Origin: Saprospiraceae bacterium | GTDB lineage: Bacteria > Bacteroidota > Bacteroidia > Chitinophagales > Saprospiraceae | Length of the DNA: 44,302 nucleotides | Direction of reading: 5' to 3' | Assembly (NCBI GenBank): GCA_021298575.1 | Contig: JAJTFM010000015.1 | Coordinates: forward strand, 1-44,302 | Part shown: positions 31,473 to 39,900 of the stretch, in pieces | Numbering within the stretch: the first letter of the stretch is position 1 | Layout of the letters: every line of letters starts with the position of its first letter | The notes under the pieces: model-generated | Databases searched by the model: none | The model's input: only the letters and a program-made list of their open reading frames with translations | Told to the model about the DNA's origin: nothing | Position numbers and translations under genes: made by a program

Positions 31473-33719
31473 ATGAACAGATCAGTTATTTTTCAGGTAG
31501 TTATCGCAGGCCTGCTACAGGCATTTACATCTTTTGGGCAAAACTTCCATTTGTTGCCAGAGCCGAACTACATGACCTCACGTGAGGGTGTTTACTTTGT
31601 TGCAGACAGGGTGGAGTTGTTCGGCGATGTCCCCGAATTTTCAGTAATCAATGAGCTTCAAAAGGCCACTCCGAAAAAAAAGACAGATAAACGCACCCGC
31701 AGAATCATGTACATTTTCGACAAATTTGTACTCGATGAGGGATATTGGCTCAGTGTGGAAGACACTCTGGTGACCATTGGTGCAGCAACGACCTCCGGAT
31801 TTCTTTACGCTGAGCAAACAATTATGCAGCTCAGGCAGGAAGGGGCATTCATGAAGCTGCCCGGCCTGGAAATCATAGACTCACCACGTTTCGGGTGGAG
31901 AGGTATGCACCTCGACGAGAGTCGCCATTTTATGGGTAAAGAATTCGTGATGAAGTACATAGACTGGCTGTTTTCTCTGAAAATGAATGTACTTCACTGG
32001 CATCTGACGGATGCACCCGGCTGGCGGATCGAGATAAAAAAATACCCGAAACTGACAGAAATCGGAGCGTGGAGACCCGACCGAAGCGGACTTTCATTCA
32101 TGGAAGCAGATACAGCAAAGGCTGGAGAAGCGATGACCTATGGTGGTTTTTACACTCAAAAAGATATCAAGGAGATAGTACGGTACGCTGCCGAGCGGAA
32201 TATCACCATTATACCTGAAATTGAAATGCCTGGACATACTACTGCTGCGCTGGTTGCATATCCGGAGTACTCTTGCACGGGAGGACCGTTTCCTATGCCG
32301 GGAGGTGCCAAAAACAGTCCTTACCCAAACTTCTGTGTCGGAAACGAGGATACCTATGAATTCCTCACAGACATTCTTTCAGAGGTTGCAGAATTGTTCC
32401 CTTCGGAATACATACACATCGGAGGCGACGAGGTGGATCGCGCCCAGTGGAGTAAATGTGCCCGGTGCCAGAAACTGAAAGGTGACCTGAAGATAGAGGA
32501 CGATTCGAAACTACAAGTCTATTTTACTGAAAGAATAGAGGAAATCCTCGCCGGCATGGGCAGAAAACTGATGGGTTGGGATGAAATAATGGAGGGCGGC
32601 ACGCTTACACCTTCAGCCGGGGTGATGGTTTGGCGGGGTGAAGACCTTGTAAGGAAGGCAACTGCTGCGGGGCATCAGGTGGTTGTTACGCATAACTATT
32701 ATTTTGATTTGTACCAGGGAAGCCCCGCGCTTGAGCCCGTTACTTACGGATACCTGCCGCTTGAAAGGGTATATACTTACGAGCCGGTACCCTCCGGATC
32801 AACAGATATGGAGCGTGCCAATATCCGTGGAGTGGAAGGATGCTTGTGGACAGAAATGATACCGGACAGCAAAAAAGCTGAGTATATGCTCTTCCCGAGG
32901 CTGCTGGCCCTGTCTGAGGTTGGCTGGACGCAACCGGAAAAAAAGGACTGGAAACGCTTCGTTTCCTCATTACCAAAGTATTTGAAATGGCTCGATGAGC
33001 AGCAGGTCAGTTACGCAACGAGCGTATTTGATCCTCAGATCAAACTGGCACCGGAAGGTGGAGTAATGACATGTCAGTTTAGTCAGCAAATACCGCAGGG
33101 AGAAATCAGATATACACTGGACGGCACAGAGCCCGGAGCAGGTTCCGCGTTGTACACAACACCAGTCAGGCTGAGAGGAAAATCAGAAATACGAGCGAAA
33201 GCGTTCTATTCTGCAGGCAAGTCCAGTAAAACTGCCGCGGCTTCCTATCTGCCGTCACTGGCAACCGGCAAGCAGTTTTCACTTAAATTTCAACCCGCGA
33301 AACAGTACAATGGCGAAAGGCCATGGATACTGAATGATGGAGTAAAAGGGTCTTTTTCATTCAACGATGGCAACTGGTGCGGTTTCTACGGAGATGATGT
33401 AGAACTGACGCTGGATTTGGGAGAAAAGCAGGAGATCAAATCGTTGCGGGCAAATTTCTTTGAACAGGAAAGAAGCTGGATATACCTTCCTGAGGCAATA
33501 GAAGTCGAGCGCTCCGATGATGGAAATAACTGGACAACCATTGCCTCAAATCCGGGACCTGTTGCTGATGGAAAGGAAGGCATCAAAACAATCAATCTGG
33601 TTTTTGAGGGAGTCAAAACGAGGTATCTGCGTGTCAAGGCCCGTAGCAAAGGACAACATCCGGTTTACCCTGAGGGCAAATGCTGGATTTTTATGGATGA
33701 AATCGAGTTGAATCAGTAG
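31473..33719 (+). CDS. Beta-N-acetylhexosaminidase, GH20
   Basis: Removes terminal beta-GlcNAc or GalNAc from glycans; exported, with a signal peptide of about 1-20 (ending FTSFGQ). A length of 748 residues results from the ATG at 31473, 2 bp after the gldB stop; the frame extends into gldB without conserved sequence. Order of domains: GH20b-type N-terminal alpha/beta domain (about 22-140), GH20 barrel from SPRFGWRGMHLDESRHFMG, with YIHIGGDEVDRAQW where Asp319 and Glu320 form the catalytic pair, then a chitobiase-type C-terminal beta domain from about 525 to 590, and an F5/8 type C (discoidin-like) sugar-binding domain from about 600 to the end. The gene overlaps the convergent glucosaminidase gene by 7 bp. 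Confidence 0.93.
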   Translation: MNRSVIFQVVIAGLLQAFTSFGQNFHLLPEPNYMTSREGVYFVADRVELFGDVPEFSVINELQKATPKKKTDKRTRRIMYIFDKFVLDEGYWLSVEDTLVTIGAATTSGFLYAEQTIMQLRQEGAFMKLPGLEIIDSPRFGWRGMHLDESRHFMGKEFVMKYIDWLFSLKMNVLHWHLTDAPGWRIEIKKYPKLTEIGAWRPDRSGLSFMEADTAKAGEAMTYGGFYTQKDIKEIVRYAAERNITIIPEIEMPGHTTAALVAYPEYSCTGGPFPMPGGAKNSPYPNFCVGNEDTYEFLTDILSEVAELFPSEYIHIGGDEVDRAQWSKCARCQKLKGDLKIEDDSKLQVYFTERIEEILAGMGRKLMGWDEIMEGGTLTPSAGVMVWRGEDLVRKATAAGHQVVVTHNYYFDLYQGSPALEPVTYGYLPLERVYTYEPVPSGSTDMERANIRGVEGCLWTEMIPDSKKAEYMLFPRLLALSEVGWTQPEKKDWKRFVSSLPKYLKWLDEQQVSYATSVFDPQIKLAPEGGVMTCQFSQQIPQGEIRYTLDGTEPGAGSALYTTPVRLRGKSEIRAKAFYSAGKSSKTAAASYLPSLATGKQFSLKFQPAKQYNGERPWILNDGVKGSFSFNDGNWCGFYGDDVELTLDLGEKQEIKSLRANFFEQERSWIYLPEAIEVERSDDGNNWTTIASNPGPVADGKEGIKTINLVFEGVKTRYLRVKARSKGQHPVYPEGKCWIFMDEIELNQ

Positions 33720-34723
33720 TCGTATTGCTGCAGGCCGTACCGCTCAATCGTACTGATGAGTTTCTCGGCATACGTTCTGTCTGTTGCATATCCCATCGTT
33801 TTCAGTCCGTAAGCCCACTTTCTGTAATCCTTGCCATGCTTTTTTAGCTTTGCATAACGGCCTCCAGACAATAGAATGCTGTGGGCCCTCCAGCTGAGTT
33901 TGGGATCCTTGAAATTGAGGAAAAAATCCTTGTGCGAGTCATCGGAATGATTGGTACAATGGCCTTTTTTGCAGTTTCTGGAGAAACACTTCATGCCAAA
34001 GTGGTTATTGTTGCGAACCGCAAGCGTACTCGTGCCTGCACGACTTTCAATCAGTCCCTGTGCGAGGCTTATACTTGCCGGGATTCCATAGCGGGCCATT
34101 TCCTGGCGTGCAATTGCGTTGTATTTTTTTATGTAGTTAGCAGTCTGGTCACCCTTAAGCGACTCAATTCTGACTGGTGCGGCATCGTTAACCGGCTTTT
34201 TGAAAATTTTTTGTTTATTTTCTTGAGCCTTCTTCAGTTTCGACACAGATTTCTCGGGCCTTTCATCAGGAATATCAGCCATCATACCGAGTTGAGTTTC
34301 ACTGTTTCCCCGTGAATGTCGAACGCTTGATTTTGCTTTGGGAACAACTGCTGACTTTACCGTATTGCTTTCGGGGATTTCTGTATTCCAGTCAATGGAA
34401 GAAACGGGCCCTTGTACTAAAGCAGCTGCCGGGCTATCGTTAAAAAGGGCAAAATATCCTGCCCCGGCCAGAAACCCAACTTTCAGTAATGTTCCTCTGC
34501 TAAATACATTTACAGTGCAGGTGTGCCATAAATACCTCAGGGTTGTCCATTTTCGGTTAATACTGTTTGACTTGCTGCTAGCAGCGTGCTGTGTGCGTTC
34601 CCTGCCGGCATAGCCCAAATGGGCAGATGGCAGACTGTCGGCTTGTTTTGTTCTGGAGGAAGCTTCACTGAATCTGAATCTGTGAAGAAGCTCCTCTTCT
34701 GCGTACAATTTGTTCTTTCCCAT
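33713..34723 (-). CDS. Glucosaminidase (GH73)-type peptidoglycan hydrolase with a membrane anchor
   Basis: A 336-residue protein with a cytosolic basic N-terminus of about 75 residues, one membrane segment (about 80-97, GTLLKVGFLAGAGYFALF), a flexible periplasmic linker and a C-terminal hydrolase domain from about 190. The domain starts YNAIARQEMARYGIPASI and contains LAQGLIESRAG, where the Glu is the likely catalytic acid, followed by NNNHFGMKCF, FKDPKLSWRAHSILLS and GYATDRTYAEKLISTIERYGL. It matches the FlgJ-like/Mannosyl-glycoprotein endo-beta-N-acetylglucosaminidase family that cuts cell-wall glycan strands. The start at 34723 is preceded by a TATCTTTG box 19 bp away; the 11-codon-longer frame runs into that box. 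Its last 7 bp overlap the GH20 gene. Confidence 0.85.
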   Translation of the reverse strand: MGKNKLYAEEELLHRFRFSEASSRTKQADSLPSAHLGYAGRERTQHAASSKSNSINRKWTTLRYLWHTCTVNVFSRGTLLKVGFLAGAGYFALFNDSPAAALVQGPVSSIDWNTEIPESNTVKSAVVPKAKSSVRHSRGNSETQLGMMADIPDERPEKSVSKLKKAQENKQKIFKKPVNDAAPVRIESLKGDQTANYIKKYNAIARQEMARYGIPASISLAQGLIESRAGTSTLAVRNNNHFGMKCFSRNCKKGHCTNHSDDSHKDFFLNFKDPKLSWRAHSILLSGGRYAKLKKHGKDYRKWAYGLKTMGYATDRTYAEKLISTIERYGLQQYDY

Positions 34724-34742
34724 GACGTTGAATTTAGTGAAG

Positions 34743-34774
34743 CAAAGATAAAACAATTAGTTTTTATCTTAAAA
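34743..34774 (-). promoter_or_regulatory. Promoter of the glucosaminidase gene
   Basis: Minus strand: TATCTTTG at 34750-34743, an exact -7 box, with TTTT 20 nt upstream in place of TTTG. The start codon is 19 bp downstream of the box. The A/T-rich spacer holds the direct repeat ATTGTTTTA. Confidence 0.5.
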
Positions 34775-34977
34775 CAATTTCTGTCAAATATAAATAATTT
34801 GTTTTTTTTATAGTGTAATCAATTCAAAATCAATTATTTTTAAAAAAAGCGTCTCTCCTGTGTCGTTTCTCATGGCCAAGCTGCCAATTGGCTTGTACAT
34901 TGAGGCAGCGTATTGGATATAAAATTCGTTATAAGGGAGGATGGGAGATATTTCGTAACTTTCCCTCCGAAATTTCA

Positions 34978-35586
34978 ATGGATTTCGCCCTTAATCTGGA
35001 GAACGCAGAAAAAGACTTTGTGAATGCCCTCCTTCGTCAGGAGCGTTGGGCACAGAAACAGTTGTACGAACAATACTTCGGCAAACTGATGGGCATCTGT
35101 ATGCGTTATACCGGCTCAAAGGATGAAGCACTTGATTTGCTGCATGAGGGGTTCATGAAAGCATTTCAGAACATTGGCAAGTACAAGCCGGGCACATCCA
35201 TTTTTGCGTGGTTGCGTACCCTTATGGTAAACGTTTGCATTGACTACTACCGTAAAAATCAGCGCAGAAGAACTTCCGACCTCGACGAGGCAAGTTCCAG
35301 GTTTGTTGACGATCCGGATATTTTGAGTAGCCTCACGGCGGAGGAAATTCTCTTAAAAGTCCAGGAATTACCACCTGTTTACAGGACTGTTTTCAACTTG
35401 TACGTCATCGAGGGCTACTCCCACAAGGAAATCGGAGAGATGTTGAATATCACGGAAAGCACCTCCAGGTCCAACCTGGTAAAAGCCCGCCAGAAACTGA
35501 TAGACTCTCTTTCGCAGATCGGTCACAATCAATCATCTGGAGTTTCAAACAGCAACATGCATTCCAGTTTAACAGACCAACCATGA
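34978..35586 (+). CDS. ECF-type RNA polymerase sigma factor
   Basis: A 202-residue sigma factor, started at the ATG at 34978 (MDFALNLENAEKDF); 30 further codons in frame upstream have no family similarity. Region 2 lies around LMGICMRYTGSKDEALDLLHEGFMKAFQNI (about 45-74) and the following FAWLRTLMVNVCIDYYRK. Region 4 is PPVYRTVFNLYVIEGYSHKEIGEMLNITESTSRSNLVKARQKL near 135-178. The type resembles the sigma factors common in multiple copies in Bacteroidota. The gene overlaps the next one by 4 bp (ATGA), so the products are made together. The target regulon is unknown. Confidence 0.9.
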   Translation: MDFALNLENAEKDFVNALLRQERWAQKQLYEQYFGKLMGICMRYTGSKDEALDLLHEGFMKAFQNIGKYKPGTSIFAWLRTLMVNVCIDYYRKNQRRRTSDLDEASSRFVDDPDILSSLTAEEILLKVQELPPVYRTVFNLYVIEGYSHKEIGEMLNITESTSRSNLVKARQKLIDSLSQIGHNQSSGVSNSNMHSSLTDQP

Positions 35587-36866
35587 ATCAACAAGATTTT
35601 GACGCAAAAATCAAGGCTGAACTTGAAGCCATGGAAGTTCCGTACGATCCGGACAGTTGGGCAGTTTTTGAGAAGAAACTGGACTCATCTATCGACAGGT
35701 CTCTAAACAGTTTTGATGACTCTTTCAGATCAGTACTGACAAAAGTGGAGACTCCCTATGAATCCGAACTATGGAACACGATGGCACGGCAACTTGATCA
35801 GTCTGCTGCCATCCGTAAAGTCAGGTATTTCAAACTGGCTGAAGCCGCTGTAATTTTATTGCTTGCAATTCAACTGAAGTCCTATCTGCCTGACGCATCA
35901 TCTCCCGTGCAGCCGGGCTCAGTGCCGCCACCTGTCTCGGTGCCACATAGCTCTCCAATGGCAGCACTAAAATACCGCAAATTGCCTTTAACAGCTTCAG
36001 CAACATCCGCCGTTACTCACCACCCTCAAAACCTTGAAATTATTGATCTGGTTGACGCTCCATTCATTCCTGTCTTATCGGTTAATAATAGCGAAGAGTT
36101 GTATCCCTCTGTAAATCTTCCTTTCGTCCCAACCCTCAACCCTGCTCTGCCTGACAATAAAACCAATGAGCCAATTTTCGCCGCCGTGCAAACAGGTATT
36201 GAGTACCAGCAAAAAGCCCAAAAGTGGTTCATAGCCGCGTTTGCAGAAGCGGGAACAAGTGTTGTCAGGGGCAATGTAGCCTCCTCTTTCACTGGTGTAA
36301 ATCCGGGCATGGGAATATTAGTTGGCAATGACTCTGGAAAATGGGGTATCGAAACAGGGCTATTCGTCAACAGAAATTCGTTTACTCCCGATCCCATGAC
36401 AACCGTGTATGCAGGAAATCCTCAAACTGGATTCCTGGCGTTCAATACTACCGTCGCCGACGCAACTACAATAACAATCCCCATGCGTGCCAGTAGAAAA
36501 ATTGCCGGAAACAGCGCACTTGAACTTCGTGCGTTGGCGGGATTAACAGCTGAACTTGTTGCAGAAAAGAGTTTCACCAGAAGGACAATTTATTTGCCTC
36601 CTGCCGGCCAATCCTCCGGAGGGCCTAACCTTCCATCAGGCACCATTCCGGATAAAGTACAATCCGGCGTTTTTGAAGGTGGTACTATTAGCGATAACCT
36701 GTCATTAAATGCTACTCTGGGATTAAGACTCAAAGCCAGTTTGGGTTCAAACTATTCTGTTTTCCTGGAACCAACAGCCAGCCTGAACCTCGCGGGCACA
36801 TGGAGCCCGGACAGGGAAAGAACCGACAGATTTTCTGTCCGGGCCGGTGTTTATACCAAGCTCTAA
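35583..36866 (+). CDS. Sigma-partner protein: cytosolic motif repeat, membrane helix, barrel-like C-terminus
   Basis: A 427-residue protein that overlaps the ECF sigma gene by 4 bp. Residues 1-80 are predicted cytosolic and contain the same motif twice, VPYDPDSWAVFEKKLD at 19-34 and TPYESELWNTMARQLD at 57-72. One membrane helix at about 84-98 is followed by a Pro/Ser-rich linker and a C-terminal part from about 210 with the beta-strand pattern of an outer-membrane protein (AFAEAGTSVVRGN, GILVGNDSGKWGIETGLF, LRLKASLGSNYSVFLEPTASLNL). The combination is unusual: an inner-membrane helix plus barrel-like strands. By position it is likely the anti-sigma factor, with the first 80 residues binding the sigma factor; this is inference, as no classic anti-sigma domain is recognised. 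Confidence 0.7.
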   Translation: MNQQDFDAKIKAELEAMEVPYDPDSWAVFEKKLDSSIDRSLNSFDDSFRSVLTKVETPYESELWNTMARQLDQSAAIRKVRYFKLAEAAVILLLAIQLKSYLPDASSPVQPGSVPPPVSVPHSSPMAALKYRKLPLTASATSAVTHHPQNLEIIDLVDAPFIPVLSVNNSEELYPSVNLPFVPTLNPALPDNKTNEPIFAAVQTGIEYQQKAQKWFIAAFAEAGTSVVRGNVASSFTGVNPGMGILVGNDSGKWGIETGLFVNRNSFTPDPMTTVYAGNPQTGFLAFNTTVADATTITIPMRASRKIAGNSALELRALAGLTAELVAEKSFTRRTIYLPPAGQSSGGPNLPSGTIPDKVQSGVFEGGTISDNLSLNATLGLRLKASLGSNYSVFLEPTASLNLAGTWSPDRERTDRFSVRAGVYTKL

Positions 36867-36902
36867 AAAAACAGGCGAATCAGGTGGATCCGCCTGTTTT
36901 TT
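36865..36902. terminator. Bidirectional terminator at the convergent end of the giant gene
   Basis: CAGGCG (36872-36877) pairs with CGCCTG (36891-36896); the flanking A-run and T-run extend the stem on both sides. It sits directly between the stop codons of the sigma-partner gene and the giant minus-strand gene. Confidence 0.8.
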
Positions 36903-39900
36903 ATCTTACGATAGTAACATCTCCCTTTCTGTAAACCGGTATTGTCCTGCTGCAAATCTGCAAATCAGCCCAAAGCTGCCAAACATATACCCCCGGGTTC
37001 ATTGGTTCGTCGTTGAAGAAACCTTCCCACCCCTCTCCAAGATCTGTCGTCACAAACATCAGATTCCCCCAGCGGTCATATATTTCCATTCTGTATGACA
37101 GAATGGTGAAATTACTCCCAAAGAAAGCCCTGAACAGTGAATTGTCTGGATCAGACGATTCCGGTGCGAATACGTTTGGTACATATACCCTCAACGGATT
37201 CCCTGCATCGTCTGCCAGCTCAATTTCTGAAGTAGCCAGTACATTCTGGCCACAATCGTTTGTTGCTGACAGCCACACCCTGCCGGGTTCGTCAGCAGTT
37301 GCCGTTTTGCCATTTGTGCCATTCCACCAAACCAGCTCCAGACCGGAGGTGTCGCCTGCGAGGAATGGAAACAGGGTAATACTCTGACTGTCACAAGGCA
37401 CCAGAACGGCATCCGGAAGATCTACTCTGAGTGGCTGCGTTTCCTGAATACCAGCCTCCGCATTGTAAATACAACCATACTCATCTACGATGACAATAGA
37501 ATACAGACCCGGTGCAAGATTGCCAAACAGACTGTCGGTCTGAAAAACACCTCCATTTATCGAGTAACCTGATGCCATCACAGTACCTTCAATGTCCACT
37601 CTGATGCTTCCTGATCCCGTATTGCTGCAGGATTTCCTTGTAAAGAGATCAAATTCCAGCTCCGGATATCCAGAAACTGTTACCGTTACTGTGGAGTCAC
37701 ATCCTTCGTTATTTTGAAGAATAACCGTTTTCGTCTCGCCGATTTGTATTTCCGTTCCGAAATAGTCAAATGACTCACCTTTACAAATCTGTACATTCAG
37801 GGTGCTTTGTGACGTTTTTCTGGAACCAACATTGACTGTTATAACCGAATCGCAGCCCTGCCAGTTTTGTATGGTGAAAACATTCACCGTGTTTGGCAAC
37901 AGGTTGTTTCCGTTAAAATTGTACGTTTCATTCTCGCAAATCGAGATGTTCAGCGTACTCTGTGAAGCCTGCAATTCACCGACTGTTATGGTTACTACCG
38001 AGTCACAACCTGTTGGGGTACTTAGTGTGAAGGATTGTGACTGGCCAATCGAAAGATCAATTCCCTCATAAAGATAGGTCTCACCCGTACATACTTTTAC
38101 GGTTTGCGATGACGAGACCGGCTGCAGAGCTGTTACTGAAACAGTCAGTATGGAATCACAACCCAGATAGTTGGTCAGTGTAAAAGTTCGTGTCTGTCCA
38201 GCCGCAATTGTTGTACCTTGATAAGAATAAAAACCACCCTGGCATATTTGTGGATTGATACTGCCATAAGTAATTGGAAGCGAAGAAACTGTTACGGTAA
38301 CGATTGAGTCACAACCCGCAGCTGTCTTCAACACAAATGACTGAGTTTGACCAACTGCGAGGCTTACTCCTTCATACACATAAAATCCTCCGGCACACAC
38401 CCTGGCATTGAATGAAGTAGTTGGCGGCGGGATTGCATTAACTGTCACCGTAACAACTGAATCGCATCCAAGATAATTTGTCAGAGTGAAATTTCTGGTC
38501 TCACCAGGTGCCATATTTACCCCCTGATACTGGTAACTTCCGCCTTCGCAGACTGCCACATTCAAATTTCCAAAGCTGACGGGCAGTGCGGTTACTGAGA
38601 CCGTTACAAGAGAATCGCAGCCTTGAGCTGTTTTCAAGGGAAATGTCTGTGACTGTCCGATACCAAGGCTAACTCCTTCGTAAACAAATACCTGACCCTG
38701 ACACACCTGTGCTTCAAACGATGAAGTAACCGGTGGAAGGGCCGACACGGACACAGTGACGAGCGAATCACAACCTCGGTAATTTGTCAGTGTGAACGTG
38801 TACATCTGGCCAATGGTCATATTAACCCCCTGATAATTAAACAGTTTGCCCGGACAAACCTGCGCATTCAGTTCAGAGTATGAAACTGGCAATTGAGTCG
38901 TAGTGACAGTAACAACAGAGTCACAACCGTTTTGTGATGTTAGCGTAAATTTTCTGGTCTGCCCTGCACCAATCTGTACGCCCTGATAACTGTAAAATTT
39001 CCCCTGGCAAACCGGAACAGTAAATGAAGAAGCAAGTGGCGGAAGACTTGTGACAGAAATGGTGAGAATTGAATCGCAACCAAGGTAGTTTGTTAGTATA
39101 AAGGTCTTCGATTGACCCGCTGGAATATTTACCCCCTGATAGGCGTAATATCCACCCTGACAAATGGTAACGTCCAGATTTTCAGTGGAGATTGGCAATG
39201 CTGTAACCAGAATTGTTACCAGAGAATCACACCCGCTCTGTGTTGGCTCACTAAAAGTTTGTGACTGGCCCACTGTAAGATTCACTCCCTGATAATTGTA
39301 GAACGAACCCGGACATACACTGACATTTACTGTTTCAGAGAATACATTCGACCCTGAAACTGTTACCGTTACTATTGAATCACAGCCAGCCTGATTGGTA
39401 AGTATAAAGTTTCTTGTTTCCCCGGCTGCCATATCAACTCCCTGATAAGTGAACACTGTTCCGGCACATATCTCCGCATTTACACTTCCGTAAGTAGGAG
39501 AAAGACCATAAACATAGACTGTTACAATTGAATCGCAGCCACTTTGCGATGTCAAAGTAAATGTCTGTGATTGACCTACACCCAGCTCCGCTCCCTGATA
39601 TGAGAATGTCTGTCCAAGACATACACCCGCATTGAGGGTTGTATTGAAAACCTGTATAGCACCAACATTTACAGTAACCAGCGAGTCACATCCATCCGGC
39701 GTTTCAAGCTGGAAAACCTGAGATTGACCGATAACCAGATTTGTGCCCTGGTAGTTATAAACTGATCCCGGGCAGATTCTCACATTCAGGGTAGAACTGA
39801 GCGGGGGAGCTTGTTGGACAAGTACCTGGACCACCGAATCACACCCTGTCGAAGCAGTGTAAATAAAACTGACCGACTGACCAGGTCCAATTTCTGTGCC

